A DNA stretch of 64,000 bases from positions 553,176 to 617,175 of the forward strand of contig JAIXZW010000012.1 of assembly GCA_027489375.1 (NCBI GenBank), in the 5' to 3' direction. The position numbers and the translations under genes were made by a program. Shown one piece after another: positions 27,432 to 37,418 of this stretch. Under the pieces are notes generated by a model that saw nothing but the letters and a program-made list of their open reading frames with translations, searched no databases and was not told the origin of the DNA. Within the stretch, counting starts at the first letter, position 1. The number at the start of each line of letters is the position of its first letter. The DNA comes from Paracoccaceae bacterium (GTDB taxonomy: Bacteria; Pseudomonadota; Alphaproteobacteria; Rhodobacterales; Rhodobacteraceae).

Positions 27432-28162
27432 CCCCGCCCGATATAGGGCATGTCGCGGGCCATGATCGTCATGAAGGGCACGTTGACCGATAGGGGCAGC
27501 CCCGCCATGTGCAGCACCGCATCGGCGACATGGGCCACGTCCATCACCGGCTCCACCTTGACCGAGCCGTCGGCCTGCGTGACGCCCTTGGTGAAGCCCG
27601 CCGCCATGTCGGTCAGCGCGTTGCCGATGTCGATCTGCCCGCAGGCGATGTCGAAGCGCCGCCCGTCAAGACCGAGCGTGCGCGTCAGCCCCGTCACCGC
27701 GTGTTTCGACATGGTATAGGGCACCGATCCCGGCCTTGGCACATGGGCCGAGATGGAGCCGTTGTTGATGATGCGCCCCCCTCGGGGCTGCTGTCTGCGC
27801 ATCAGGCCAAAGGCCGCGCGGGCGCAAAGGAACATGCCTGTGATGTTCACGCCCGAAAGCTGCAACCAATCCGCAACGGCGATCTCGTCGATGGGGGCGG
27901 CGGGCAGCGATTGGCCCGCGTTGTTGAACAGCACGTCGAGACGGCCAAACGATGCCTCAAGCCGTGCGAAGGCCGCGTCCACCTGCGCCGCATCGGTCAC
28001 GTCGCAGGGCAGGACGAGCGCCTCGGCCCCGTTTGCCGTTTCGGCCAATGCGGCCTCGCGCCGGCCAAGAAGTGCCACGCGCCAGCCCGCCGCGATGAAG
28101 GTCCGTGCCGTGCTGCGCCCGATGCCGCTTCCGGCACCGGTGATGAGGATCGTCTGTGCCAT
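27428..28162 (-). CDS. Short-chain dehydrogenase/reductase
   Basis: A 244-residue SDR with TGAGSGIG cofactor loop, NNAGQS, and YTMSK active-site motif. The Asn/Ser/Tyr/Lys set is complete, with serine in the NNGSISA segment. Cofactor strand ends LLGRRE, suggesting NADP. Substrate unknown. Gene end overlaps sqrR tail to tail; the gene lies 4 bp downstream of the glycosyltransferase gene, so it may be the last member of that operon. Confidence 0.85.
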   Translation of the reverse strand: MAQTILITGAGSGIGRSTARTFIAAGWRVALLGRREAALAETANGAEALVLPCDVTDAAQVDAAFARLEASFGRLDVLFNNAGQSLPAAPIDEIAVADWLQLSGVNITGMFLCARAAFGLMRRQQPRGGRIINNGSISAHVPRPGSVPYTMSKHAVTGLTRTLGLDGRRFDIACGQIDIGNALTDMAAGFTKGVTQADGSVKVEPVMDVAHVADAVLHMAGLPLSVNVPFMTIMARDMPYIGRG

Positions 28163-28166
28163 GCCG

Positions 28167-29810
28167 CTACCCGATGAAGTCGTATTTCATCAGCCATAGC
28201 AGGCAACGCTCGACCCGCGTTACCGGAATCTGCAACAGCGCGGCAAGTTCGCCAGCCGTCACCCCTTCGGTCCCCGCCACGCCTGCCATGACCTTTTCGA
28301 TCAGGACGAGCGGTTCGAATTCGCGTCCCGTCTTGGCGTAATCGCGCAAGGCCCAGACCTCGGCCACGCCGACCGCGACGGGCTTTGCGGCATAGCGGCG
28401 CAAGGACTCCTTCGGCAGATGCGCAGTCGGGAAACTGTCAAAGATCACCATCGGCGACGGGGCCACCGGCATGCGGTGCGGCGAGATTGCGGGATGTGCC
28501 GCCGCGTCCGCCGCCTTGCGGATCGCCGAGAGTTCGGCGAACAGATCCTGCATCTGCGGGATGACCACCGACCAGTCGAACACCCCCGTCGCCCGCGCCC
28601 GCGCCGCAGCGCCCATCCTTGCCCGCAGATCGGGGTTGAGCATCAGCGCCCGCACGGCCTCGGCCATCTTTGCCACCGACAATTCGGTCATGGCGGAGTT
28701 CTGGCTCAGATACTGCACGTAATTGTCCGTGCCCCCCGCATGGCGCAGCCCGTAGATCGTCGCATGCTCCGCCCGCCCCCCCAATGTCGGAACGCGGAAG
28801 CCCGAGGCATCGTCCACCGTATCCCGTATCCCGTCCCAGTCCGAGGCGACGACGGGCAAGCCCGCCGCCATCCCCTCGACCGGCGCGAGGCCGAAGCTTT
28901 CCTGCAGGTTGTCGATGGGAAAAAGGAACATCTGCCCCGCCGACAGCGCCGCACGGCGCAGGGCGGCGCCTTCGTGTGGCAGGTGGTGGAAACCCACATC
29001 CGGCATCAGCTTCGGGGCTGCCGATTTGAAGACGCGCTCGGAATAGCCATCGGGGAAATTGCCGTAGAGCAGGAGATGCAGCTTCCTGCCCGTGCCCGCC
29101 TGCGCCTGTTGCAGGGCCATATAGACGGGCAGCGGATCGAATTTTTCATGCGGGCTCATCCGCGCGACGATGGTGGCGACGATGTCACCTTCGGCGATCC
29201 CCAGCCTTGCCCGGAGGGCCGCGCCTGCCGCCGGATCGGGGGCGAAATCGGCGCAGTCGATGCCAAGCGGCAGCACCGGCATCTGCGGGCGGGGCGGCAC
29301 CCCGCCGAAGCGGCGTTTCAGATGCGCGTCGATCAGGTCGAATTGCACCGTCAGCGCGGCATGCACCGCACGCGAGGTGCAGATCACCGCGTCCCATTCC
29401 ATCTGCGGCGCGGCGCGCAGGTGCCAGAACCCCTCCATCACCGCCTTGGTGGAAATCGTATGCGTGATCCCGCAGAGCGAATAGCGCGTGGCGCCCCACA
29501 ATTCCCGCCGCCACGTTTCCGGCGCGTAATTGGGGCCGGAGAAATAGACCGTCCCAACGGGCGCGATGGAGCGCATGTCATCCATCCGCTCGGTCCGCAC
29601 CTTGCCAGTGACGCCGCTTTCCCGCGCCATCGTCTCGAAGGCCGCCGCATCGCCAAGGCCGTAGGTCAGCCCCACGACCTCGTCCACCGCCGCATGGCGG
29701 AAGAAGCCGCGGATGAAGCTTTCGCCCGCCATGCGCCGCCCGTTGACGCCTTTTTTCGGATCGAACCCGTCCGGCGCGAACCAGATTGCCGCGTTGCGAT
29801 CCGCGCTCAT
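28167..29810 (-). CDS. GT4-like glycosyltransferase
   Basis: A 547-residue protein with a GT-B fold. The C-terminal half contains the retaining-GT4 type signature [18 protein letters not shown], with the two glutamates about eight residues apart that contact the nucleotide sugar. The roughly 120 C-terminal residues form a distinct helical tail. ATG 29810 overlaps the FkbM gene stop by four bases (ATGA), so the two are coupled. The donor and acceptor are unknown; context suggests surface glycan synthesis. Confidence 0.8.
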   Translation of the reverse strand: MSADRNAAIWFAPDGFDPKKGVNGRRMAGESFIRGFFRHAAVDEVVGLTYGLGDAAAFETMARESGVTGKVRTERMDDMRSIAPVGTVYFSGPNYAPETWRRELWGATRYSLCGITHTISTKAVMEGFWHLRAAPQMEWDAVICTSRAVHAALTVQFDLIDAHLKRRFGGVPPRPQMPVLPLGIDCADFAPDPAAGAALRARLGIAEGDIVATIVARMSPHEKFDPLPVYMALQQAQAGTGRKLHLLLYGNFPDGYSERVFKSAAPKLMPDVGFHHLPHEGAALRRAALSAGQMFLFPIDNLQESFGLAPVEGMAAGLPVVASDWDGIRDTVDDASGFRVPTLGGRAEHATIYGLRHAGGTDNYVQYLSQNSAMTELSVAKMAEAVRALMLNPDLRARMGAAARARATGVFDWSVVIPQMQDLFAELSAIRKAADAAAHPAISPHRMPVAPSPMVIFDSFPTAHLPKESLRRYAAKPVAVGVAEVWALRDYAKTGREFEPLVLIEKVMAGVAGTEGVTAGELAALLQIPVTRVERCLLWLMKYDFIG

Positions 29811-30613
29811 GCCGCAGCCCTCCGCTTCATCCAGAGCCACGGGGTCGGTGTCGAGCGCCATTCCCAGAGGAGCAGCAGACGGTCGAGATCGCCGAAGTCA
29901 TGCGTCCAGTCCGGCAACCCGCTGTCGTCGAGCTTGCGGTCGAACCGCGCGACGTGATGCGTGGGGGCGAAGCGTTCGGTCAGGGTGGCAAGCAATCCGG
30001 GGCGCATGCCTTCATGCACCTCGACGATCACATCCGCCTGCAACAGGCCGGGCGCGGCCACGGGGTCGAGCAAGTCGCCCTCGGCCCCTTCGATGTCGCA
30101 GAAGACCACGGTCTTTTGCCCCGCGCAAAGGGCGAAATCGGCATGGGTGAATTCACCGCCGATTTCCACCCGGGCGCCCAAGCCGTTCGCCGCCACCATC
30201 GCGGCGCAGGCCGTGCGCGCTTTGGGATCGACGTCACGCGCCATCACCCGCGCTTCGGGCATGCGCATGGCGAGGCCCGTGGCGTAATACCCCTCGGCAC
30301 TGCCGATATCTATGACCAGATCGTAGCCGCCTGCCACGATCTCTTCGATCACGGGGTGGAGCGCGGCCTCGTAGCAGCCGACCAGACGCGCATTGCGCGA
30401 CCCTTCCGAGGCGCGGACGGCATAATGCAAGCCCTTGAACGGGCCGGACAGCACCCGATCCCCCGACCGCTTGACCAGCGTGTTTTCCAGAACCTGCGCC
30501 CGCCATTTCGCCAGATGCCGCAGGGCGGCATTCAGCGTCCCCATCGTCGGCTCGCCCTTGGACAGTTCCGCCAGACGGCGGGCGACCGCTTGGGTCATCG
30601 GGGTCGTCATCAC
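29807..30613 (-). CDS. FkbM-family methyltransferase
   Basis: A 268-residue SAM-dependent methyltransferase-like protein. It has the SAM loop DIGSAEGYYATGLA and an acidic motif FCDIEGAEGDLLD that matches the FkbM family. Such enzymes O-methylate sugars or polyketides. It is upstream of and coupled to the GT4-like gene. The divergent GT/methyltransferase fusion starts 107 bp away. Confidence 0.82.
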   Translation of the reverse strand: MMTTPMTQAVARRLAELSKGEPTMGTLNAALRHLAKWRAQVLENTLVKRSGDRVLSGPFKGLHYAVRASEGSRNARLVGCYEAALHPVIEEIVAGGYDLVIDIGSAEGYYATGLAMRMPEARVMARDVDPKARTACAAMVAANGLGARVEIGGEFTHADFALCAGQKTVVFCDIEGAEGDLLDPVAAPGLLQADVIVEVHEGMRPGLLATLTERFAPTHHVARFDRKLDDSGLPDWTHDFGDLDRLLLLWEWRSTPTPWLWMKRRAAA

Positions 30614-30719
30614 CAGACCTCACTCATAAATCTTGACCCATGCTAGAAGCGCCGCCCGCCAAGGGCAAGCGCAGCGAGGCTTGACGCGGGCGCGGCCACG
30701 CGGGCATCAAAGGGCGGTA

Positions 30720-32615
30720 ATGGGTGGACAAAAGTCGATGAAGGCGGAACGCAAGCCAAAACCCCCGCGCGGGGCCACTGCCCTTTTCGGCACGGTTCCC
30801 TTCGGGGTGAAGCGCCACGTCAGCCCGCATGGTCAGGTGACGGCGGTGTCGATGATGAAGGACGAGGGGCCTTATGTCATCGAATGGGTCGCCCATCACC
30901 TTGCCGTGGGGTTCACCGATCTTGTCGTCTATACCAACGACTGTTCGGACGGCACCGATGACATGCTGATCCGGCTGGAGGAGCTGGGCCTTGCCCATCA
31001 CCGGCGCAACGTCATTCCCGAAGGCATCCGCCCGCAACCCTCGGCGCTCAATTACGCGCAGGAGGAGCCGGTCGTGTGCAACTCGGACTGGGTCATGGTT
31101 TTCGACGCCGACGAGTTCCTGTCCATCCGGCATGGCGACGGCACGCTCGACAGCCTGATCGCGGCGGCAAAGGAACGGGACGCGAACGGCATCGTCGTGA
31201 CATGGCGCATCTTCGGATCGGGCGGGGTGGTGGAGTGGTCGCGCGCGCCCGTGACCGAACAATACCTGATGGCCGCGCCGACCGACTGGAACAAGGGCTG
31301 GGGGGTGAAGACGCTGTTCACCTTTGACCCCGACTACTGGAAGCTTGGCATCCACCGGCCCAAGATGAAGAACCGCCATATCGACACGCCCTTTCCCGAT
31401 ACGGTGAAATGGCTGAACGGGTCGGGGCGCGAGATGGAGGATTACTTCAAATTCCGCGGATGGCGGTCGATCACGCGCACCATCGGATACGACTGGGTGC
31501 AGTTGAACCACTATGCCGTCAAATCCGTGGACAGTTACGCCATCCGCAAATTGCGCGGCAACGTGAACAACAAGAAGGACAAATACAATTCCGACTACTG
31601 GTCGCTGCAAGACCGCAACGAGGTGCGCGACGATACGATGCTGCGTTATACGGAGCGGCGCAACGCGCTGATCCGGGCATTGCTGCAAGACCCCGTGTTG
31701 AACCGCCTGCACCATGCCGCCGTCGAACGGGCCGAGGCGCGGCTGGCCGAGATCAAGACGACCGAGGCTTATGCCGCGCTGGTGGCCGATCTTGCCCGCG
31801 CCTCTGCCCTGCCCATCGGCGAGATTACCGCCAAACCCCCGCAAGCCCGCGACCGCGAAAAGATCGCGGCGCTGATGTCGGAGGTGGAAAAGCGCCGCAG
31901 CGCCAAGGCGAAAGAGGATCGCCGCGCCAACCCGACCGAAAAGCCGCCTGCTCTGCCCTCGGGCCTTTATCGCGCGACGCCGGATGATCCCGCGCCGGAG
32001 ATTGCGCTGGACTGGGTGCAGAACCACACGGTCGAATTGCCCGCCGACCCGCGCATCTTCACCACGCCTGCGCTGGCGGCCATCGCGGCGGGCAAGTTCG
32101 AGCGCGGCCTTGCCCGCCGGATGCCGCAGGTGCTGCCCAAGGGGGGTGTCGTGCTCGACCTTGGTGCGGGGTGCGGGTTTCTGGCCTGTCACCTTGCCCG
32201 CGTGCGGCCCGACCTGACGCTGCTGGTCCAAGAGGACGCGCCCGCGCTGCGGCTTGCAATGGCGCGGATCATGGCCCGCAACGGCTGCGCGGCGTCGGAT
32301 CGCTTCCGGCTGGTTGACGCCACGCTTGCGCCTGATCCGGCGGAAACCCTCCTCTCGCTCGTTGCGGAACATCGGCCTGCCGCGCTGGTCCTGTCGGACC
32401 CCGCCGTGACGCCGCAGGTGCTGGCAGAGGTGCTGCCCTCGCTCGCGCCCCTGCCCGCGCAACTGTTTCTGTCGGGGCGCTGGATGGAGGTGTGGTTCAA
32501 GGACGCGGCCCAGACCGATGCGGCATTTGCCGCACAGGGCTGGCACGGGCCGCAATGGGGCTTCGACCCTGCGCTGACGCGGGGTTACGGGCGTGTCGCC
32601 GCTCCCACACCCTGA
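30720..32615 (+). CDS. Fusion of GT2/GT92-like glycosyltransferase and methyltransferase domains
   Basis: A 631-residue protein. Residues about 30-330 are a GT-A domain (TAVSMMKDEGPYVIEW start, FDADEF metal-binding DXD-like motif, VQLNHYAVKS end) of the GT92/DUF23 type. A charged linker of about 100 residues follows. The C-terminal 170 residues have a Rossmann methyltransferase loop, LDLGAGCGF at about residue 478. AAAGGG stands just before ATG 30720. The combination suggests one protein that adds and then methylates a sugar, but no acceptor is known and the methyltransferase part lacks an obvious catalytic motif. Confidence 0.75.
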   Translation: MGGQKSMKAERKPKPPRGATALFGTVPFGVKRHVSPHGQVTAVSMMKDEGPYVIEWVAHHLAVGFTDLVVYTNDCSDGTDDMLIRLEELGLAHHRRNVIPEGIRPQPSALNYAQEEPVVCNSDWVMVFDADEFLSIRHGDGTLDSLIAAAKERDANGIVVTWRIFGSGGVVEWSRAPVTEQYLMAAPTDWNKGWGVKTLFTFDPDYWKLGIHRPKMKNRHIDTPFPDTVKWLNGSGREMEDYFKFRGWRSITRTIGYDWVQLNHYAVKSVDSYAIRKLRGNVNNKKDKYNSDYWSLQDRNEVRDDTMLRYTERRNALIRALLQDPVLNRLHHAAVERAEARLAEIKTTEAYAALVADLARASALPIGEITAKPPQARDREKIAALMSEVEKRRSAKAKEDRRANPTEKPPALPSGLYRATPDDPAPEIALDWVQNHTVELPADPRIFTTPALAAIAAGKFERGLARRMPQVLPKGGVVLDLGAGCGFLACHLARVRPDLTLLVQEDAPALRLAMARIMARNGCAASDRFRLVDATLAPDPAETLLSLVAEHRPAALVLSDPAVTPQVLAEVLPSLAPLPAQLFLSGRWMEVWFKDAAQTDAAFAAQGWHGPQWGFDPALTRGYGRVAAPTP

Positions 32616-32721
32616 AACGCAGCGCGGGATTTTCGGCGAAAGATTGGACAGCCCCCCGCCCTTCGGTCATTCTTTGCACCAACGATAAACCCCGCGAAGG
32701 GGCAAAAGCACGAGGCTTTCG

Positions 32722-33537
32722 ATGTCAGTTCCCAAGCGCCGCCCTGTCGCCTCTCTCTGGATCGGCACGCGGCTCCATTACCTGAATCAGCTTTGCCTGC
32801 TGTCGCATGTGCGGCAGGGCCACCCGACGATCCTGTATTGCACCGACGAGGTGACGAACGTTCCCGAAGGGGTCGAGGTGCGCAAAGCTTCCGAGATCAT
32901 GCAGATCGACCGCGAGATCGTGGCGCAGACCTCGGAATCCTTTCTGTCCAACGTCTTCCGCTACAAGATGATCAAGGCCATCGACGCGGTCTGGATTGAT
33001 TGCGATGCCTATTGCCACAAGCCCTTTCCCGACGAGATGCAGAACATCTTCGCGGGCCACGGCTTTCGCGGCGCGCTGAATTGCGGCGTGGTCTATATCC
33101 CGCCGAAGGGCGAGTTGATCGAGCGGCTGCTCGACTATTACGAAAACCTTCCCGAAGCGCCTGCGTGGTTCAACAAGCAGCAACGGAAGAAGATCGACAA
33201 ACAGGACCGCGCGCTTCCCCAAGCCGTCCGCATCTACAACGCCGAACGCACCGCATTCGGTCCGCAGGCGTTCACGTGGTTCGCCCAGCAGACGGGGGAT
33301 TACGAGAAGGCACTGACGCCCGATTACCTGTATCCCGTGCCGTTCCAGCTCAACGACGTGTTCTACGATCCCTACGGGCGGGTCGAGGGGCATTTCACCG
33401 ACAACACCCTGTCGGTCCATCTTTACACAAACGGCACCAAGCCGTGGTGGCGGAAAAACCCGCCGCTGCCCAATTCCTATGCCGCCCGCATGTGCGAGAT
33501 CGAAGGCGTCGATCCTGCCAAGGCGCTGGAGGAGTAG
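32722..33537 (+). CDS. GT32-like glycosyltransferase
   Basis: A 271-residue protein. The segment WIDCDAYCHKPF holds the D-x-D motif in the context typical of capsular/GT32 (Och1-like) transferases, where the second Asp binds the metal ion and sugar nucleotide. LYTNGTKPWW near the C-terminus resembles the HLYNEMWR-type end of related proteins. It lies 3 bp upstream of an FkbM gene and likely shares a transcript with it. Confidence 0.72.
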   Translation: MSVPKRRPVASLWIGTRLHYLNQLCLLSHVRQGHPTILYCTDEVTNVPEGVEVRKASEIMQIDREIVAQTSESFLSNVFRYKMIKAIDAVWIDCDAYCHKPFPDEMQNIFAGHGFRGALNCGVVYIPPKGELIERLLDYYENLPEAPAWFNKQQRKKIDKQDRALPQAVRIYNAERTAFGPQAFTWFAQQTGDYEKALTPDYLYPVPFQLNDVFYDPYGRVEGHFTDNTLSVHLYTNGTKPWWRKNPPLPNSYAARMCEIEGVDPAKALEE

Positions 33538-33540
33538 CGG

Positions 33541-34251
33541 ATGGAGGCGGTGGAGAGTGACCAGTCGGATGAGACAGATGCGCCGAAATCCAAGGCCGAA
33601 CTCCGCGCCGAAGCGCTGATCCGCAGCCAGAAGCGCAACCTGCGCAAGGCCCATGCCGAAGGCTACCTGTCCGGCGTTGCCGCCATGCTGCGCAAGGGCG
33701 ATCTTGCGCTCGACCTTGGGGCCAATATGGGGGTCGTGACCGACATCCTTGCCCGCACGGGAGCGGATGTGGTGGCGTTCGAGCCGGACCCTTGGGCCTT
33801 TGCCAAACTGACCGAACGTTTTGCCGATACGCCCAACGTGACGCTGGTCAATGCCGCGGTGGGGATCGGGTCGGGCAGCGTGCGGCTGATGCGGGCGCAG
33901 AACTTCGGGGACAATCCCCTTGGCGCTTCGGTCAAATCCACCATCCTTGACGGGGGCCGCCAGATCGACGCGGAGAATGCGGTCGATGTGCCGCTGGTCG
34001 ACTTTCCCAGCTACCTTGGCGAACACCTCGCCAGCCGCAGCGAGATTGCCTTCATCAAGATGGATATCGAAGGGGCCGAACTCGACATCCTCGAAGCACT
34101 GGATGCGCAGGGGCTGTTCGAGCGTATCCGCGTGCTGGTGGCAGAGACGCATGAACGCAAGTTCCGCGACCTGCGGCCGCGCTTCCGCGCACTGCGCGAA
34201 AGGTTCAAGGACAAATACGATCCGAACCGCGTCAGCCTCGACTGGATCTGA
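33541..34251 (+). CDS. FkbM-family methyltransferase
   Basis: A 236-residue methyltransferase: SAM loop ALDLGANMGVVTDILA, EPDPWAF acidic strand end, and the FkbM signature FIKMDIEGAELDILEA. The N-terminal 25 residues are charged and without clear structure. It is the second FkbM gene of this cluster and ends directly against the stop of the minus-strand gene (34251/34252, no gap). Confidence 0.85.
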   Translation: MEAVESDQSDETDAPKSKAELRAEALIRSQKRNLRKAHAEGYLSGVAAMLRKGDLALDLGANMGVVTDILARTGADVVAFEPDPWAFAKLTERFADTPNVTLVNAAVGIGSGSVRLMRAQNFGDNPLGASVKSTILDGGRQIDAENAVDVPLVDFPSYLGEHLASRSEIAFIKMDIEGAELDILEALDAQGLFERIRVLVAETHERKFRDLRPRFRALRERFKDKYDPNRVSLDWI

Positions 34252-35151
34252 TCACTCCGCCGCCTCCGGCACGGTGCCTTCCTTGCCCAGTTGCGCGATC
34301 CGCCGGACGCCCGCATGGGCCTGCAACATGTCCTTTGCCTTCCGCACCAACCCGTGCTCCTTGACGATGTCCCATTTGCGGTAATGCACGGTGAAAATCT
34401 CGTGCCCCGCGGGCAAGGGCTGACCGCGCTTCAGACCGCCGAGAATCCAGTGCTGCTCCTTGGGCAAAAGGTTCCACGCCAGCCCCGCCTTCAGGATGGC
34501 GAGAGGCAGCGTCATCTGGTCGAGATAGGGCCGCTTTGCCGGAATGTCGGGGTCCGCGTCGATCGCCTGCGCGACCTCCATCCAGACCTCGGGGAAGCGC
34601 CTGCCCCGCGCATCGCGCCAGCTTTCGGCAAAGCAGAACAGCCCGCTCGAAAAGTAGGGCATCCTGTCGGCCCCCTTGCGCTGGTTCATCAGCCGGATGC
34701 GCTCGGTCGGCATCTCGAGACCTGCGGCGGCATAGATCCTGGCCCAGACCTCCAGCCCGCCCCATTTCATCGAGGCGGCGGGGGTCAGGCTGACATGCCC
34801 CTCGCGGATCAGGTTCCCGACCGAATTCGGACGCAGGAACAGGATGTCGCTGTCGAGGAAACATGAGAACTCCGTCTCGCGCTCTTCCAGTGCGGCAAGC
34901 ATCTTGTTGCCATGCGGATAGGGCGGATCGAAACGCCCTTCGGACACAAAGGTCCGCACGGGGCAACCCATCCGGTCCAGAATGCCGATCACATCGGGGC
35001 TGACCTCGGCCAGCCGGTGCGCGGGGCAATAGCCCACCATCGCCACCGTCTCGCCAAAGGCGGCACGGATGCTCGCGGCAAGATAGCAGGCCATGTTCTG
35101 ATAGGAGGGCGGCTCGACGATGAAAAAGAAGGTCAGTCGTGGCTGGGTCAT
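34252..35151 (-). CDS. GT-A-like protein with DxD motif, unknown role
   Basis: A 299-residue soluble protein. FLDSDILFLRP (about residues 98-108) matches the DxD sugar-nucleotide motif of GT-A folds, after an early FFFIVEPPSYQNMA strand. No closer family could be recognised. ATG 35151 overlaps the stop of the GT61 fusion gene by four bases (ATGA), so both belong to one minus-strand operon. Confidence 0.65.
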   Translation of the reverse strand: MTQPRLTFFFIVEPPSYQNMACYLAASIRAAFGETVAMVGYCPAHRLAEVSPDVIGILDRMGCPVRTFVSEGRFDPPYPHGNKMLAALEERETEFSCFLDSDILFLRPNSVGNLIREGHVSLTPAASMKWGGLEVWARIYAAAGLEMPTERIRLMNQRKGADRMPYFSSGLFCFAESWRDARGRRFPEVWMEVAQAIDADPDIPAKRPYLDQMTLPLAILKAGLAWNLLPKEQHWILGGLKRGQPLPAGHEIFTVHYRKWDIVKEHGLVRKAKDMLQAHAGVRRIAQLGKEGTVPEAAE

Positions 35152-37253
35152 GCGCCCTCCTCGGCATCAAGATGCACTTCGTCCGCGCCAAGGATGCGCA
35201 TCCGCCCGCGCGACTCTTCAAAGCGGTCACGCATCGCGGCGACCGCCGCCCGGTCTGGCGTGTCGGGCCGGAACGATCTGGACAGGAAACCCGTCGACTT
35301 CAGCGCCTTGAACAGGGCGTCAAAGTCGATCTCGCCCACGGAACGGAAATCGACGCGGTTGGTATCGGCGCTGACCCAATCATGGCGGATCACGTCGATC
35401 ACCTGCGGCTCCACGGCGCAAAAGGTCTTGAACTGCAAAAGGTAATCCGCCGCATTCGCCCGCGACCGGCGCAGGATCATGGCCACCTCTGTCCCGGGTT
35501 CGGCGACATAGGCGACAAGATGCAACGCCGATCCGTCCAGCGCCACGATCCGGCGCGCCGCACGGTAGCGGGCGATCTGCTCTGCCAGCGTGTGCTTTTC
35601 GGGGTGGAACACCTCGTATCCCGCCCGCTTCAGGTTCTCTTCGATCAACACCTCGCCCAGCACGCCGCCGCGCTGCGCGTTCAGCCGCGACCGCGAGATG
35701 TAAAGCTTCTTGCCCCCCTCCGGCTCGGCCGCCGCACGCATCCGCGCCTGCATGAAGGCGCGATAGGCGGGCGAACCGGCATAGCGCTCGTTCCAGCCGA
35801 AGCCGAGTTCGGGCAGGATCAGCCGCTCCACCCGCAGCGCGGTCGGATAGGTCCTGACCGGCAGGTCTATGCCCAGCGTGCGGAAGAACGGGTCATAGCC
35901 GCGGATCACCCGCGCAATCGCCTTCGCCTCGCCTCGGAAGGGCAGGTAGATGATGCTGTCCACCTTGCCGTCCAGATGGTCCAGCGCCCAAAGCCGTGCG
36001 GTCGATTCCAGCAGGAAATGCCCGAAATGCGCACGGAATGGCCCGCCGAATAGATGCGTGCCGGGCAGTTCGACGATCTCTTCCCCCGGTGCCAGATGCG
36101 GCTCGGGCGTGGGCGAGCGCGCCCTGACCCATGACCGGGACAGTTCCACATACCGCCCTCCGGCATCCAGCACACCCGAGGCAAGTGTCCGGTCCGACGG
36201 CCGCTCCGGCACCACCAGCGCCTGCGGCAGGGTCAGGATCGTTCCGGCAAAGGGTGGCTCGGGATTGCCAAGCCCGATGCGCCGTTCCGCGGCCACCGCC
36301 CGTTCCGCCGCCTGCGCCGCCGCCACCTCGGGCCGCTCTGCCGCCGCAAGGCGCCGCGCCTCGCGCCGGGCAAAGCCCGACGGCGGATCAAGCCGCAGCA
36401 TCGCCGCAACCGCCCCGCGCAACAGCCGCCCGTGCCCGCGCCGCACCGCATCGGCCACGATCCCGCGCTGCCAGCCGATGTTGACCCTGCGCGCCCGATA
36501 TCCGCGCCAGAAGGCCGTGGAGTCGAGGCGTCCCGCCAGATAGCCGTCGACCAGCAGGTCCAGCACACCCACAAGCTTGAGCGTGCGTATCGCCCGATGC
36601 CCGGCACGCGGAACGCGAAGATGCGTCACGTTCGGCCCGTCCAACCGCATCGCATGGGCGCGATCCTCGGCCTCGAACGGGTCGTAGACCAGCGTGATTT
36701 CCCGCCCGTCCGCCGCGCCCGCGGCATCGCAGAACCCGCCCGTCCAGTCCCACTTGCGCGCCCCGTAACGATAGCGCTTCTCGAATGGTGCGGCGGATGC
36801 GGAAAGCGAGCTTTGCGGGCTGAAGGCCAGAACCTCGGCCCCCGCCACCAGCCGCGCATAGGCCAGCGCCGCGAAACCACCCATCGACGCACCCACGAAC
36901 AGCACCCGCCGGAACCGCGCGAACAGCCCCGCATCGCGCAGCGCAGCGATCAGCGCAGGCGTATCATCGTTGCGATACCAGTCCTTCCGGCTTGCCATGA
37001 TGCCAAGCAGCGACACCCCTGCCCGCTCGGCCCGCGCATAAAGCCACGGCTGCGGCGGGTCATACTCCCCGACCGAGGACAGGTTGTCGAAGGTCACGAC
37101 CAGCACATCCGACCGCCGCTCGAACCAGGCATCCACCAGCCCGCCGCGCAGCGTAAAGGCGTCACGGTCCACGCCCTCTGCCGCCGTTGCAACCTCGACA
37201 GGGCGCACGGCCCGCGACGGCTTGGCCGCTACGATCTTTTCCGCTTCTGTCAT
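35148..37253 (-). CDS. Fusion of alpha/beta-hydrolase-like domain and GT61 glycosyltransferase
   Basis: A 701-residue protein. The first roughly 240 residues look like an alpha/beta hydrolase: a nucleophile elbow GASMGG with Ser123, an acidic residue in a VYDPFEAED segment and His in PRAGHRAI. The C-terminal half (about 330-650) is a GT61/DUF563 domain, with GGPFRAHFGHFLLE, SRSRLNAQR and LDGSALHL as its signatures. The middle is alanine- and arginine-rich. GT61 enzymes are known from capsule and O-glycan synthesis. The hydrolase part could remove an acyl group, but this is inference. Confidence 0.75.
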   Translation of the reverse strand: MTEAEKIVAAKPSRAVRPVEVATAAEGVDRDAFTLRGGLVDAWFERRSDVLVVTFDNLSSVGEYDPPQPWLYARAERAGVSLLGIMASRKDWYRNDDTPALIAALRDAGLFARFRRVLFVGASMGGFAALAYARLVAGAEVLAFSPQSSLSASAAPFEKRYRYGARKWDWTGGFCDAAGAADGREITLVYDPFEAEDRAHAMRLDGPNVTHLRVPRAGHRAIRTLKLVGVLDLLVDGYLAGRLDSTAFWRGYRARRVNIGWQRGIVADAVRRGHGRLLRGAVAAMLRLDPPSGFARREARRLAAAERPEVAAAQAAERAVAAERRIGLGNPEPPFAGTILTLPQALVVPERPSDRTLASGVLDAGGRYVELSRSWVRARSPTPEPHLAPGEEIVELPGTHLFGGPFRAHFGHFLLESTARLWALDHLDGKVDSIIYLPFRGEAKAIARVIRGYDPFFRTLGIDLPVRTYPTALRVERLILPELGFGWNERYAGSPAYRAFMQARMRAAAEPEGGKKLYISRSRLNAQRGGVLGEVLIEENLKRAGYEVFHPEKHTLAEQIARYRAARRIVALDGSALHLVAYVAEPGTEVAMILRRSRANAADYLLQFKTFCAVEPQVIDVIRHDWVSADTNRVDFRSVGEIDFDALFKALKSTGFLSRSFRPDTPDRAAVAAMRDRFEESRGRMRILGADEVHLDAEEGA

Positions 37254-37418
37254 GGGAAACCAGCCAAACCCAAGGCCATGCCGACACGCAACTCCGAAAC
37301 CCCTGCCCCACGCCCTCTCGCGGGGCCATTGCCAAAAGGGTAGCGCGGGCCATGCCTTCGGGTCAAACGGGGAATACCGATGCGCCCGCCTGACCCACCC
37401 GCTGTGGCACGAAGGACC

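Noticed and set aside
28167..37253. Prophage or genomic island by gene content
   Set aside because: No integrase, tRNA-end duplication or phage gene is seen, and codon use looks like that of the surroundings.
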